This document shows positions 17,503-26,714 of a stretch of DNA of 64,000 nucleotides, in pieces. Each line of letters opens with the position of its first letter. The stretch's first letter is position 1. The notes under the pieces were generated by a model, which had not been told where the DNA came from, made no database searches, and saw only the letters and a list, made by a program, of their open reading frames with translations. Where the stretch lies: NCBI RefSeq assembly GCF_000515395.1, contig NZ_KI911782.1:969090-1033089 (forward strand). The letters run 5' to 3'. The DNA is from Jiangella gansuensis DSM 44835. GTDB taxonomy: Bacteria > Actinomycetota > Actinomycetes > Jiangellales > Jiangellaceae. Both the position numbers and the translations under genes were made by a program.

Positions 17503-18240
17503 TCAGACCCCGACGCCGTGCTCCTCGAGCCAGGCGCGCGGGTTGACCGGGTCGCCGTCGTTGGGGCGGACCTCGAGGTGCAGGTGCGGGCCGGTCGAGT
17601 TGCCGGTGGAGCCGACCCGGCCGATGACCTCACCGGGGGCGACCTCGCCGGAGCGCAGGACGAAACGGGAGAGGTGGCAGTACCAGACGACAGTGCCGTC
17701 CCAGTGCCGGACGGCGATCTTGTTGCCATACGGGCCGTCGTACTCGGCGAAGATGATCTCGCCGGAGGAGATGGCGCGGACCTCGGTGCCGGACGGTGCG
17801 GCGAAGTCGAGGCCGGTGTGGCGGTTGCTCCACATGGAGCCGCCGGCGCCGAAGCCTGCGGTGATGCGGTAGTCGGAAACCGGGGCCAGCCAGCGCTTGG
17901 ATTCGCGCTCGGCGCGGGCCGCTTCGGCGGCGGCCTCGGCGCGCTGCTGCTCGACGAGCTGTGTGTGCGCCTGCTGCGCGGTCTCGGTGGCCGACGCGGT
18001 CAGCGACTGCTCGGCTGCGGCCAGCGTGTCGAGGGCGCCGCCCCCGTTGCTGCTGACCTGCCCCTGCGGCCGCTGGGCGATGGCGCTGAGGTCCTCGGGG
18101 TCGGTCGGCGAACCGGCCGCGTGTGGCATGGCCAACGCGCCGGAGGCCGCTGCTGCCACAGCTACGGAACCGACCACCGATGGGACACTGACGTGTCTGC
18201 GGCGGCTACGGTGACGCCCGCTGCCGGAGCGTTGCGACAC
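17503..18240 (-). CDS. Secreted M23-family peptidoglycan endopeptidase
   Basis: Encodes 245 residues. The start is GTG 18240 with an AAAGG ribosome site. A basic leader (SQRSGSGRHRSRRRHVSV) and hydrophobic stretch (VVGSVAVAAAASGALA) form a signal peptide. Residues about 70-115 are Ala/Glu-rich coiled coil. The M23 LytM domain begins near residue 120: HTGLDFAAPSGTEVRAISSG holds the first zinc His and Asp, and GPHLHLEVR the HxH motif. It would cut peptide cross-links in cell-wall peptidoglycan. A consensus Crp site lies in the upstream region. Both this gene and rpfB would remodel the wall. Confidence 0.9.
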   Translation of the reverse strand: MSQRSGSGRHRSRRRHVSVPSVVGSVAVAAAASGALAMPHAAGSPTDPEDLSAIAQRPQGQVSSNGGGALDTLAAAEQSLTASATETAQQAHTQLVEQQRAEAAAEAARAERESKRWLAPVSDYRITAGFGAGGSMWSNRHTGLDFAAPSGTEVRAISSGEIIFAEYDGPYGNKIAVRHWDGTVVWYCHLSRFVLRSGEVAPGEVIGRVGSTGNSTGPHLHLEVRPNDGDPVNPRAWLEEHGVGV

Positions 18241-18716
18241 GCCAGGACCTTTCGCCGGGGATGTGGACTCGCAGGACCATAGCCCTCCCCTAGGGGTGGT
18301 GCCAAACGCCTCCGGGGTGGTGTTTCACCCGGTGATCACGGTGCGTGACGACGGAAACGGGCGCGCTGACCTCGTGATCTGGCCGTGACCTCGGCGGACG
18401 GTGCTCTGGTGATCGCTTGGGCATGATCACGCACAGTGACGCTCTGTGACATGTGATCTGCATCACATTCGTCTGTTCTCATCCGGGTGGCGGCCGCCCA
18501 TCGTCCGGATGGCCGGTGTGGCGGTCGTTCGCCTGTCGTTCACGGCGTGGTAGCGGGCGGTCCGCAGGTGGATAGTTCGTATTGCGGGTGAAATGCCCGA
18601 TGTCACTCAGTGCGACGGGCCGTCGTCGTCGCTGCCCTCCGTCGTGGCGACGTGTGATCGTGCGCCGAGTTACTGTGCAGTCAGCCGTAGGAACAGTGCC
18701 GCTCCTGGAGGTAGTC
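18241..18716. other. 476-base intergenic region between the M23 and B12-binding genes
   Basis: No gene seen. It contains the divergent promoters, a consensus Crp-type site (18452-18467), several TGATC/GTGAC half-sites (GGTGATCACGG 18341-18351, GCATGATCACGC 18421-18432) and a CCCCTAGGGG palindrome (18288-18297). No ydaO or cobalamin riboswitch could be recognised on either strand. Confidence 0.45.
18452..18467. promoter_or_regulatory. Crp-type operator (TGTGA-N6-TCACA)
   Basis: TGTGATCTGCATCACA is a perfect copy of the Crp consensus half-sites. It lies 212 bases upstream of the M23 peptidase start and 250 bases upstream of the B12-binding protein start, so which promoter it serves is open. 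In mycobacteria and streptomycetes Crp homologs control cell-wall hydrolase and resuscitation genes, which favours the M23 gene. Confidence 0.7.
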
Positions 18717-19130
18717 ATGGCAGAAGGTCGTCCACTCCGTGTGGTGGTGGCCAAGCCCGGCCTCGATGGTCACGATCGTGGCGCCAAGGTCGTGGCGCGG
18801 GCGCTGCGCGATGCCGGGGTCGAGGTCATCTACACCGGTCTGCACCAGACTCCGGAGCAGGTCGTCGAAGCGGCCATCCAGGAGGATGCCGATGCCGTCG
18901 GCCTGTCCATCCTCTCCGGCGCCCACATGACACTGTTCAAGCGCGTGCTCGAGCTCCTGGCCGAACGGGACGCGTCCGACATCGTCGTGTTCGGCGGCGG
19001 CATCATTCCGGACGCCGACATCCCGCTGCTCACCGAGATGGGAGTGGCGAAGGTCTTCACGCCGGGGGCGTCGACCCAGGACATCGTCACCTGGGTGCAC
19101 TCCCTGCGCGACCGCGCCCAGGCCTCGTAG
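18717..19130 (+). CDS. Cobalamin-binding domain protein (mutase small-subunit type)
   Basis: Encodes 137 residues, a stand-alone B12-binding domain like the C-terminal domain of methylmalonyl-CoA mutase and the small subunits of split acyl-CoA mutases. The base-off cobalamin motif is [20 protein letters not shown], with His24 in the DxHxxG position as the lower cobalt ligand. [10 protein letters not shown] and [12 protein letters not shown] complete the nucleotide loop-binding fold. ATG 18717 follows a GGAGGTAG ribosome site. The catalytic large subunit is not in this window. It probably supports an acyl-CoA mutase such as methylmalonyl- or isobutyryl-CoA mutase encoded elsewhere. Confidence 0.88.
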   Translation: MAEGRPLRVVVAKPGLDGHDRGAKVVARALRDAGVEVIYTGLHQTPEQVVEAAIQEDADAVGLSILSGAHMTLFKRVLELLAERDASDIVVFGGGIIPDADIPLLTEMGVAKVFTPGASTQDIVTWVHSLRDRAQAS

Positions 19131-19192
19131 CTCCCGGCGCCGTCCGCGCCCGCCGTCCGTCCGCCGCGGCCGGCGTCTGTCGCGCACCCTAG

Positions 19193-19260
19193 GGCTGTGT
19201 TCGCTCCACCAGGCATGCATGGGTGGTGGAGCGGGTGCACCCATGCCGAACGTGATCATT
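19193..19260. repeat. Dispersed intergenic repeat, family 1, copy B (reverse orientation)
   Basis: Runs from TGTTCGCTCCACC to GAACGTGATCATT. The arms CGCTCCACC and GGTGGAGCG form the central hairpin. It is the reverse complement of copies A, C and D. It lies upstream of the large phosphodiester glycosidase gene. Confidence 0.75.
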
Positions 19261-19383
19261 TCGATGAAAATTGTTCACGGGGGTATCGGGTTTCTGTCGT
19301 GAGTCGGTAAGGTTTGCCGGAAATTCACCGGTATGCGGCCCGGCGCTCCATCCTGGGTCGTCCGACCCCGATGAGGTGGCCCC

Positions 19384-22300
19384 GTGTTGAATCGACGCGT
19401 CCACGTGGTCCCCGCCGCCGTCGCCGCCGTGCTCACCGCGGCGTTGCTCACCGCCCCACCGGCCGGCGCGGTCGAACCCGACGACCTGTTCCGCCCGGGC
19501 GAATCGGTCCTGGTCGACACCGACCAGCTCACCATCGCGCCCGGGATGGAGCTCACCACGTTCTCCCGGCTCGAGGACGGCGGCTGGAACGCCGGCTCGG
19601 TGCTGGAGGTCGACCTCGACGCGGGAGTGACGCTCGACTACCAGTACTCCGGCCAGGTCACCCGCACCGCCACCGTGCGGTCGCTCGCCGAGGCCAGCGG
19701 CGCCACCGCTGCCATCAACGGCGACTTCTACGACATCAACAACTCCAATGCACCGCTGGGTGCTGGCGTCAGCCGCGACGAGGGCATGGTCACCGCGCCG
19801 ACCGCCGGGCACGAGAACGCCCTCGCGGTCGCGAACGACGGCGCCGTGCAGCTCGCGCAGGTGTTCCTGGAGGGCACGGCGGTGACCGGTGACGGCGAAA
19901 CGCTGCGGCTGGCCGGGGTCAACACGTTCCGGCTTCCGGCGGACGGCATCGGCGTCTTCACGTCCGCGTGGGGCGAGTACACCCGCGCCAACAGCGTCGG
20001 GTCCGCGGCGGCCACGGCGGAGGTCACCGTCGTCGACGGCGTGGTGACCGCCACCGGCACCACCCCTGGCTCCGGGCCGATCCCCGCCGACACGATCGTC
20101 CTGGTCGGCCGGGATTCCGGGGCGGCCGCCCTGCTGCGGCTCGAGCCCGGCGACACCGTGGACGTCACGTACGCCCCTCGCTCCGACCTGGGCGAGGTGG
20201 CGGTGGCCGTCGGCGGTAACCACATGCTGGTCGAGGACGGCGTGCAGCGCCCGTTCACCGACACCGAGCCGGCCGCGCGCTCGGCGATCGGGCTGTCCGA
20301 GGACGGCCGCACCATGTATCTGGTGTCCATCGACGGCAAGCAGGCGCACTCGCGCGGCACCACGCTCGGCGAGACCGCCGAAATCATGCTCGACCTGGGT
20401 GCCCACGACGCGCTGAACATCGACGGCGGCGGTTCGTCCACCCTGGTGGTCCGCGATCCCGGCACGGACGAGCGCAGCGTCGTGAACAGCCCTTCCGACG
20501 GCAGCGAGCGGTCGGTGGCCAACGGTCTGGCGCTGTTCGCGGCCGAGGGCTCCGGTGAGCTGGACGGCTTCCGCCTCACCGCCGGCTCCACCGGGGTCGC
20601 TGCCGACGGTGCCGATCGGGTTTTCCCCGGGCTGACCCGCACCGTCCAGGCCCTCGGCCACGACGAGACGTTCGCGCCGGTGGCCGCCCGGCCGCGCTGG
20701 CTGAGCTCGGATCGCCGCGTCGCCAGCGTGACCCGCGGCACCACCGCAACCGAAGCCGTCGTCACCGGGGTCCGGCCCGGCGACGCCGACATCGAGGCCA
20801 GCCTGCGCGGCGCCGACGGCGAGCTTGCCATCACCGTCCTCGGCGACCTGCGGCGGCTCGAGCCGACCGCCACGCTGGTCCCGCTTGCCGGTGCCGACGA
20901 CACCGGCCGGATCGAACTGACCGGTTACGACATCGACGGCTACCGGGCGCCGGTCGAACCCGGCGACGTGACGGTCACCGGCGACGACGGCGTGGTGGAG
21001 TTCGTGCCCGACGGCGACGGGTTCAGCGTGCGGCCGCTCACGGACAGCGGCTCGGCGCTGGTGACCCTCGAAGCTGCCGGCGTCGAGACCAGCGTCGCCG
21101 TCACGATCGGCCTGGAGGAGACCACCGTCGCCGACTTCGCCGATGCCGACGACTGGACCATCAGCTTCGCCCGCGCCACCGGCGCCATCGAGCCGGCCCC
21201 CGGCCCGGACGGCCGCGCCGGCATCCGGCTCACCTACGACTTCACCGGGCCGAACACCCGGGCCGCCTACGCCGCCCCGCCGGCGCAGTTCGAGCTGCCG
21301 GGCCAGCCGCAGGCCATCAAGGCGTGGGTCGAGGGCGACGGCCAGGGCACCTGGATCCGGATGCGCGTCTACGACCCGAACGGCACGCTGCTCACCCTGA
21401 ACGGCGGCTACACCACGTTCACCGGCTGGCGGCAGCTCACCTTCCCGGTCCCGGCGGGCACCGAGTACCCGCTGCGCCTGCGCGACGTCTACGCCGTCGA
21501 GGCGTCCGGGGCGCGCAGCTATCACGGGCAGACATCGTTCAGCGACATCAGCGTCGAGGTGGCGCCGGACGTCGAGCTGCCCGTCACCGAGCGGTTCGAG
21601 GACCCGGTCATCGTCACGAACGGGACGGTCGACGGCGCCACCCAGCGGGTCGCCGTCATGAGCGACTCGCAGTTCGTCGGCCGCGCCCCGGACAGCGACA
21701 TCGTCGCCGCGGCCCGCCGCACGCTCCAGGAGATCGTCGCCGCCGATCCGGACGTCCTGGTCATCAACGGCGACCTGGTGGACGAGGCCGCGCCCATCGA
21801 CTTCGACCTCGCCCGCCGGGTGCTCGACGAGGAACTCGCGGACGCCGACTTCCCCTGGTACTACGTGCCGGGCAACCACGAGGTGCAGGGCGGCCCGATC
21901 GGCAACTTCATCGCCGAGTTCGGCCCCACCCAGCACACCGTCGACGTCGAGGCCGCCGGCGGCACCACCCGGATCATCACCCTGAACTCGGCGTTCGGGA
22001 CGCTGCGCGGCGGCGGGTTCGAGCAGATCGCCGCGTTGCGTGCCGGTCTTGACGAGGCTGCTGAGGACCCGGAGATCACCGGCGTGCTGGTCTTCGCCCA
22101 CCACCCGCCGAACGACCCGCTCCCGACGGCGAACAGCCAGCTCGCCGACCGGCGCGAGGCCGCCATGCTCGAGACGTGGCTGGCCGACTTCGAGGCCGCC
22201 AGCGGCAAGTCGGCGGCGTTCGTGGGAGCCCACGCCGGCGTGTTCGACGCCAGCTCCGTCGACGGGGTCCCGTTCCTCGTGAACGGCAACTCCGGCAAGG

Positions 22301-22710
22301 GCCCGGCCAGCACGCCGGACAACGGCGGCTTCACCGGCTGGACGATGCTCGGCGTCGAACCGTCCCGCGGCGACCGGGGGAACGACGACGCCTGGCTGCG
22401 GGCCGAGGTGCTCGCCCGGGTCGACACGATCGCGCTGGAGGCCCCCGCCGAGCTGGGTGTCCGCGCGACCGGCCAGGTGGCCGCCTCCGTCGTCCAGGAC
22501 GATGCGCGCACCGTCCCCGTCCAGTGGCCGGTGACGGCGCAGTGGGGTGGCGACGGCGTCCACGTCGGCGCCGCGGCGGACGCACCGCGCGACGCCGTCG
22601 TCGCGGTGGACCCGGCGGCCGGGACGATCGAGGGCCTGCGGGCCGGGACCGTCACCGTCACCGTCACGGTGAACGGCGAGACAGCGTCGCGCTCGGTCAG
22701 CGTCAACTGA
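19384..22710 (+). CDS. Secreted phosphodiester glycosidase (NAGPA) plus metallophosphoesterase fusion
   Basis: Encodes 1108 residues. Start GTG 19384. Residues 1-30 are a signal peptide. Residues about 90-375 are a NAGPA/phosphodiester glycosidase domain: TAAINGDFYDINN near 111, SAIGLSEDGRTMYLVSIDGK near 300, and the hallmark DALNIDGGGSSTLVV near 345. Residues about 385-560 look like Ig-like or carbohydrate-binding modules. Residues about 755-960 are a calcineurin-type phosphoesterase with VAVMSDSQF, NGDLVDE, PGNHEVQGG, FAHHPP and GAHAG metal-ligand motifs. A Big-like domain ends the protein. It probably removes and dephosphorylates sugar-phosphodiester groups on wall polymers or environmental substrates. 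It forms its own transcription unit, followed by a strong hairpin. Confidence 0.85.
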   Translation: MLNRRVHVVPAAVAAVLTAALLTAPPAGAVEPDDLFRPGESVLVDTDQLTIAPGMELTTFSRLEDGGWNAGSVLEVDLDAGVTLDYQYSGQVTRTATVRSLAEASGATAAINGDFYDINNSNAPLGAGVSRDEGMVTAPTAGHENALAVANDGAVQLAQVFLEGTAVTGDGETLRLAGVNTFRLPADGIGVFTSAWGEYTRANSVGSAAATAEVTVVDGVVTATGTTPGSGPIPADTIVLVGRDSGAAALLRLEPGDTVDVTYAPRSDLGEVAVAVGGNHMLVEDGVQRPFTDTEPAARSAIGLSEDGRTMYLVSIDGKQAHSRGTTLGETAEIMLDLGAHDALNIDGGGSSTLVVRDPGTDERSVVNSPSDGSERSVANGLALFAAEGSGELDGFRLTAGSTGVAADGADRVFPGLTRTVQALGHDETFAPVAARPRWLSSDRRVASVTRGTTATEAVVTGVRPGDADIEASLRGADGELAITVLGDLRRLEPTATLVPLAGADDTGRIELTGYDIDGYRAPVEPGDVTVTGDDGVVEFVPDGDGFSVRPLTDSGSALVTLEAAGVETSVAVTIGLEETTVADFADADDWTISFARATGAIEPAPGPDGRAGIRLTYDFTGPNTRAAYAAPPAQFELPGQPQAIKAWVEGDGQGTWIRMRVYDPNGTLLTLNGGYTTFTGWRQLTFPVPAGTEYPLRLRDVYAVEASGARSYHGQTSFSDISVEVAPDVELPVTERFEDPVIVTNGTVDGATQRVAVMSDSQFVGRAPDSDIVAAARRTLQEIVAADPDVLVINGDLVDEAAPIDFDLARRVLDEELADADFPWYYVPGNHEVQGGPIGNFIAEFGPTQHTVDVEAAGGTTRIITLNSAFGTLRGGGFEQIAALRAGLDEAAEDPEITGVLVFAHHPPNDPLPTANSQLADRREAAMLETWLADFEAASGKSAAFVGAHAGVFDASSVDGVPFLVNGNSGKGPASTPDNGGFTGWTMLGVEPSRGDRGNDDAWLRAEVLARVDTIALEAPAELGVRATGQVAASVVQDDARTVPVQWPVTAQWGGDGVHVGAAADAPRDAVVAVDPAAGTIEGLRAGTVTVTVTVNGETASRSVSVN

Positions 22711-22721
22711 CGACCCCACTC

Positions 22722-22783
22722 CACTTCTGGAGACTTATCCACCCTTCGGACCGGCTTGAAGGGTGGATAGGTCTCCAGAAGTG
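22722..22783. terminator. Long near-perfect stem-loop upstream of sucC
   Basis: Arms at 22722-22747 (starting CACTTCTGGAGACTTATCC) and 22758-22783 pair over 26 positions with a single G-T wobble and a 10-base loop. It starts 12 bases after the stop of the glycosidase gene and ends 48 bases before sucC. Terminator for the upstream gene is likely; the unusual length also suggests a mobile palindrome. Confidence 0.65.
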
Positions 22784-22830
22784 CGAGGGGGATAGGCTGC
22801 GCACGGACCGAGACCGAAGGATGGATTCGC

Positions 22831-24018
22831 GTGGACCTGATGGAGTACCAGGCGAAGGAGCTCTTCGCCAAGCACGGAGTCCCGGTACTGCCGGGGACCG
22901 TGGTAGACACCGCTGACGAGGCCAAGCAGGCCGCCGCGGCGATCGGTGGCCAGGTCGTCGTCAAGGCGCAGGTGAAGATCGGCGGCCGTGGCAAGGCCGG
23001 CGGCGTGAAGCTGGCCGAGAACCCCGACGAGGCAGCCGAGAAGGCCGGGGCCATCCTCGGCATGGACATCAAGGGCCACACGGTCCATCGGGTGCTCGTC
23101 ACCCAGGCCAGCGACATCGCCGAGGAGTACTACGTCTCCTTCCTGCTCGACCGCGCCAACCGCACCTACCTGGCCATGGCCAGTGTCGAGGGCGGCGTCG
23201 AGATCGAGCAGCTGGCGGTCGAGCGGCCGGAGGCCCTGGCTCGCATCGCCGTCGACCCGCTCGCCGGTGTCGACGCGGCGAAGGCGGCCGAGATCGCCGA
23301 CGCCGCCGGGTTCGGTGCCGACGTCCGCGACCAGGTCGTCGAGGTCCTGCAGACGCTGTGGACGGCGTTCATCAGCGAGGACGCAACCCTCGTCGAGGTC
23401 AACCCGCTGGTGAAGACGCCGGACGGCAGGGTCGTCGCGCTCGACGGCAAGGTCAGCCTGGACGAGAACGCCGAGTTCCGCCACGACGACCACGCCGCGT
23501 TCGAGGACAAGGCTGCGGCGGACCCGCTCGAGGCGCGCGCCAAGGAGAAGAACCTCAACTACGTCAAGCTGTCCGGCGAGGTCGGCATCATCGGCAACGG
23601 CGCCGGCCTGGTCATGTCGACGCTGGACGTCGTCGCCTACGCGGGCGAGGAGGTGGGCGGTGTCAAGCCGGCCAACTTCCTCGACATCGGCGGCGGCGCG
23701 TCGGCCGAGGTGATGGCCAACGGCCTGGAGATCATCCTCTCCGACGACGAGGTCAAGAGCGTCTTCGTCAATGTCTTCGGCGGCATCACCGCCTGCGACG
23801 CCGTCGCCAACGGCATCGTTCACGCGTTCGACCTGCTGGAGAGCCGTGGCGACCAGGTCACAAAACCGCTGGTCGTTCGCTTGGACGGCAACAACGCCGA
23901 GGAAGGCCGCCGCATCCTGTCCGAGTTCGCCGCGAAGGCGCCGGACGGGCTGATCGAGCAGGTCGACACGATGGATGGTGCCGCGCGACGCGCGGCCGAG
24001 CTCGCGGCAGCGAAGTAG
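22831..24018 (+). CDS. sucC: Succinate--CoA ligase (ADP-forming) beta subunit
   Basis: Encodes 395 residues; with SucD it converts succinyl-CoA to succinate with ATP or GTP formation in the TCA cycle. The start GTG gives [22 protein letters not shown], the standard N-terminus of the ATP-grasp domain. Other landmarks are [31 protein letters not shown] and the CoA-ligase domain with [10 protein letters not shown] and [13 protein letters not shown]. The stop is 14 bases before sucD. A GAAGGAT ribosome site precedes the start. Other TCA genes (citrate synthase, mdh, icd) lie 13-15 kb downstream. Confidence 0.96.
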   Translation: MDLMEYQAKELFAKHGVPVLPGTVVDTADEAKQAAAAIGGQVVVKAQVKIGGRGKAGGVKLAENPDEAAEKAGAILGMDIKGHTVHRVLVTQASDIAEEYYVSFLLDRANRTYLAMASVEGGVEIEQLAVERPEALARIAVDPLAGVDAAKAAEIADAAGFGADVRDQVVEVLQTLWTAFISEDATLVEVNPLVKTPDGRVVALDGKVSLDENAEFRHDDHAAFEDKAAADPLEARAKEKNLNYVKLSGEVGIIGNGAGLVMSTLDVVAYAGEEVGGVKPANFLDIGGGASAEVMANGLEIILSDDEVKSVFVNVFGGITACDAVANGIVHAFDLLESRGDQVTKPLVVRLDGNNAEEGRRILSEFAAKAPDGLIEQVDTMDGAARRAAELAAAK

Positions 24019-24032
24019 GGGCGACGGCAACC

Positions 24033-24932
24033 ATGGCAATCTTCCTCGACGAGAACAGCAAGATCATCGTCCAGGGCATCACCGGCGCCGAGGGCACCAA
24101 GCACACGCAGCGGATGCTGAAGGCCGGTGCCAAGATCGTCGGCGGCGTCAACGCCCGGAAGGCCGGCCAGGAGCTGGACTTCACCGAGTTCGCGCCGGAC
24201 GCCGTGCTCACCGTCTACGGCACGGTCGCGGAGGCGATGGACAAGACCGGCGCGAACGTGTCGGTGGCGTTCGTGCCGCCGAAGTTCACCAAGGACGCCG
24301 TGATCGAGGCGGTCGACGCGGGCATCGAACTGCTGGTCGTCATCACCGAGGGCATCCCGGTGCACGACACCGCGGAGTTCTGGGCCTACGCGTCGTCGAA
24401 GGGCAACAAGACCCGCATCGTCGGGCCGAACTGCCCCGGCGTCATCAGCCCCGGCAAGTCCAACGCCGGCATCATCCCGGCCGACATCACCGGCGCCGGC
24501 CCGATCGGCCTGGTCAGCAAGTCCGGCACGCTGACTTACCAGATGATGTACGAGCTGCGTGACATCGGCTTCTCCACCGCCGTCGGCATCGGCGGCGACC
24601 CGGTCATCGGCACCACGCACATCGACGCGCTCGAGGCGTTCGAGGCCGACCCGGACACCAAGGCGATCGTCATGATCGGCGAGATCGGCGGCGATGCCGA
24701 GGAGCGGGCGGCCGCGTACATCAAGGAGCACGTCACCAAGCCGGTGGTCGGCTACGTCGCCGGGTTCACCGCGCCGGAGGGCAAGACCATGGGCCACGCC
24801 GGCGCCATCGTCTCCGGCTCGTCCGGCACCGCGCAGGCCAAGAAGGAGGCCCTCGAGGCCGCCGGGGTCCGCGTCGGCAAGACCCCCAGCGAGACCGCCC
24901 GGCTGCTGCGCGAGATCTACCAGCAGCTCTGA
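24033..24932 (+). CDS. sucD: Succinate--CoA ligase (ADP-forming) alpha subunit
   Basis: Encodes 299 residues. The start [21 protein letters not shown] is the canonical Rossmann CoA-binding opening. [16 protein letters not shown] and the phosphohistidine segment [18 protein letters not shown] (active-site His in GHAGA) are intact. It is read in the same operon as sucC, 14 bases apart. The open frame continues upstream through sucC in another frame, but the ATG at 24033 is fixed by homology. Confidence 0.96.
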   Translation: MAIFLDENSKIIVQGITGAEGTKHTQRMLKAGAKIVGGVNARKAGQELDFTEFAPDAVLTVYGTVAEAMDKTGANVSVAFVPPKFTKDAVIEAVDAGIELLVVITEGIPVHDTAEFWAYASSKGNKTRIVGPNCPGVISPGKSNAGIIPADITGAGPIGLVSKSGTLTYQMMYELRDIGFSTAVGIGGDPVIGTTHIDALEAFEADPDTKAIVMIGEIGGDAEERAAAYIKEHVTKPVVGYVAGFTAPEGKTMGHAGAIVSGSSGTAQAKKEALEAAGVRVGKTPSETARLLREIYQQL

Positions 24933-24946
24933 CTGGCCCGGCCGTC

Positions 24947-25005
24947 CCCATGATCATCAACGACTGGTGGCGTGATAGCTCGCCCACCCGTTGATGATCA
25001 TGGGG
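24947..25005. repeat. Dispersed intergenic palindrome, family 2, copy d
   Basis: Ends CCCATGATCATCAACG and CGTTGATGATCATGGG are perfect inverted copies over at least 16 bases. It lies 14 bases after the sucD stop and is the cleanest member of the family. Confidence 0.85.
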
Positions 25006-25078
25006 AACGGCTGGAAGTTGTCCACAGATCGTCGCCACCCTCTGGCGTCGGCAGCTCGGCGGCGCCACGCTCGGCTAC

Positions 25079-26050
25079 ATGGACCTGCCGGCCGGCCTCG
25101 AGGAACTGCGTGTCACCCAGTGCGGGCTGGTCAGCTTCGACCAGGCGCGTGCTTGTGGCCTGAGCAAGGGCCGGATCGCCTGGCTGCTGCGGCGCGGACA
25201 CTGGCGGCGGGTGCACCGTCGGGTGTACGCGACATTCACCGGCCCGCTGTCGTTCGAGGCGCAGGTGTGGGCGGCGATCCTGCGCGCCGGCCGCGGCGCC
25301 GTCGCGAGCCACTGTACGGCCGCGTACCTCGATGGACTCTGCGACGAACCAGGGCCCCTGATCCACCTCACTCTTCCGGCGGATCGGCATGTCCGAAGCC
25401 GGATCGACGGCGCCCGCATCCACTACGCGCACCGACTCGACCGTTCCCGACACCCCACCCTCTCCCCGCCGCGGACACGTGTCGAGGACACCGTGCTCGA
25501 CCTCGTGGATGCCACCACGCGCCCGCGGGAGGTCGAGACATGGGTCACCGCGGCCTGCCAGCGTCGGCGCACCACGCCGGAACGTCTCGCCGACGCGCTC
25601 GGCCGGCGCAAGAAGATCCGCTGGCGGCCCATGCTCGAAAGCATGCTGAGCGATGTCGCCGCGGGCGCACAGTCACCGCTCGAACTCCGCCACCTCCGCG
25701 CCGTTGAGCGTGCGCACGGCCTGCCGACCGCCCGCCGTCAGCGGCGGGTGGCCGGCGGACGCGTCATCTGGGTGGATGTCGACCACGACGAGTTCGCAAT
25801 CCGGATCGAGCTGGACGGGCGCGTGGGGCACGCCGACGAAGGCCGGTTCCGGGACCGGCATCGTGACAATCGTGCCACGGTGGACGGCAGGGCGACGCTT
25901 CGGTACGGCCATGCCGACGTCTTCGGCACGCCGTGCGAGGTGGCGGCAGAACAGGCGCGTGTGCTCGCGGCTCGAGGCTGGGAGGGTTCGCCGCGACCAT
26001 GCGGTCGGGACTGCACCGCGTTCGTTGATCATCAACGGTTGGTCGCATGA
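25079..26050 (+). CDS. AbiEi-antitoxin-domain/DUF559-like protein
   Basis: Encodes 323 residues. The N-terminal about 50 residues (LVSFDQARACGLSKGRIAWLL then RRGHWRRVHRRVYATF) are the winged-helix AbiEi antitoxin-like domain common in actinobacteria. The C-terminal part (IWVDVDHDEFAIRIELDGRV and FRDRHRDNRATVDG with RYGHADVFGTPCEVA) resembles the Vsr/DUF559 endonuclease-like fold, here with WVDVDHDEFAIRIELDG as the acidic core. No AbiEii toxin gene is adjacent, and such orphan proteins are abundant with unproven function. The last eight residues (VDHQRLVA) and the stop are encoded by the left arm of repeat copy e, so the original C-terminus was probably replaced by the repeat. Confidence 0.7.
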   Translation: MDLPAGLEELRVTQCGLVSFDQARACGLSKGRIAWLLRRGHWRRVHRRVYATFTGPLSFEAQVWAAILRAGRGAVASHCTAAYLDGLCDEPGPLIHLTLPADRHVRSRIDGARIHYAHRLDRSRHPTLSPPRTRVEDTVLDLVDATTRPREVETWVTAACQRRRTTPERLADALGRRKKIRWRPMLESMLSDVAAGAQSPLELRHLRAVERAHGLPTARRQRRVAGGRVIWVDVDHDEFAIRIELDGRVGHADEGRFRDRHRDNRATVDGRATLRYGHADVFGTPCEVAAEQARVLAARGWEGSPRPCGRDCTAFVDHQRLVA

Positions 26051-26078
26051 TGGCACGTCCAGCCGTTGATGATCATGG
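26023..26078. repeat. Dispersed intergenic palindrome, family 2, copy e
   Basis: TTGATCATCAACGGTTGG at the left and CCGTTGATGATCATGG at the right. The left 28 bases are translated as the tail of the AbiEi-like protein; the right end lies 33 bases before the next start. Confidence 0.8.
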
Positions 26079-26111
26079 CTAAGAGGTATGAACCTCAGGA
26101 GGAGGAGCACC

Positions 26112-26699
26112 ATGAGCAAGCTCGTCGTGATCGAGAACGTGAGTCTGGACGGCGTCATGCAGGCGCCCGGCGCCCCGGAGGAGGACACTCGCGGCGGCTT
26201 CGCGCACGGCGGATGGGCCGCGCCCTACAGCGACGATGTCGCCCTCGCCGAGATGAGCGAGGGCATGTCCGTGGGCGGGCCGTTGCTGTTCGGCCGCCGC
26301 ACGTACGAGAGCTTCCACGGGTACTGGGGCCAGCAGGCCGACGACAACCCGTACACCCCGGTGCTCAACGCCGCCACGAAGTACGTCGTGTCGACGACGC
26401 TGTCCGAGCCGCTGCCGTGGCAGAACTCCAGGTTGGTCAGCGAGGACGTCCCGGCCGCGGTCGCCGCGCTCAAGGAACGCGAGGAGCGGGACGTCGGCGT
26501 CCTCGGAAGCGGTGAGCTGGTCCAGACGCTGATCCGGTACGACCTCATCGACCAGTACGTCCTGTCGATCCACCCGCTGGTGCTCGGCCAGGGCGCCAGG
26601 CTGTTCCGCGAGAGCGCCCCGCTGACCAAGTTCCGGCTGGCGAAGTCGGTGCCGACCACGACCGGCGTCATCATCGCGACGTACGACCGCGCCCGGTAA
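26112..26699 (+). CDS. Dihydrofolate reductase-like (RibD C-terminal domain) protein
   Basis: Encodes 195 residues of the DHFR/RibD-reductase fold: VVIENVSLDGVMQAPG at the N-terminus, PLLFGRRTYESFHGYW near 60 (nucleotide-binding), and DVGVLGSGELVQTLIRYDLID near 130. Family members are NADPH-dependent reductases of unknown substrates, often in isolated actinobacterial genes. ATG 26112 has a very strong ribosome site (AGGAGGAGGAG). It converges on the kynureninase gene with 15 bases between stops. Confidence 0.85.
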   Translation: MSKLVVIENVSLDGVMQAPGAPEEDTRGGFAHGGWAAPYSDDVALAEMSEGMSVGGPLLFGRRTYESFHGYWGQQADDNPYTPVLNAATKYVVSTTLSEPLPWQNSRLVSEDVPAAVAALKEREERDVGVLGSGELVQTLIRYDLIDQYVLSIHPLVLGQGARLFRESAPLTKFRLAKSVPTTTGVIIATYDRAR

Positions 26700-26714
26700 A
26701 GGCGCCACGCACGG

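Noticed and set aside
18241-18716. Possible riboswitch (ydaO or cobalamin) before the M23 or B12-binding genes
   Set aside because: No B12-box or ydaO conserved core on either strand.
19189-22719. A 1176-codon open frame on the minus strand opposite the phosphodiester glycosidase gene
   Set aside because: It is a high-GC shadow frame of Val/Arg/Gly/Asp-rich, domain-free sequence; the plus-strand frame has a signal peptide and catalytic motifs.
25079-26050. Complete AbiE abortive-infection system
   Set aside because: No AbiEii nucleotidyltransferase toxin gene is adjacent; the next genes are a reductase and kynureninase.
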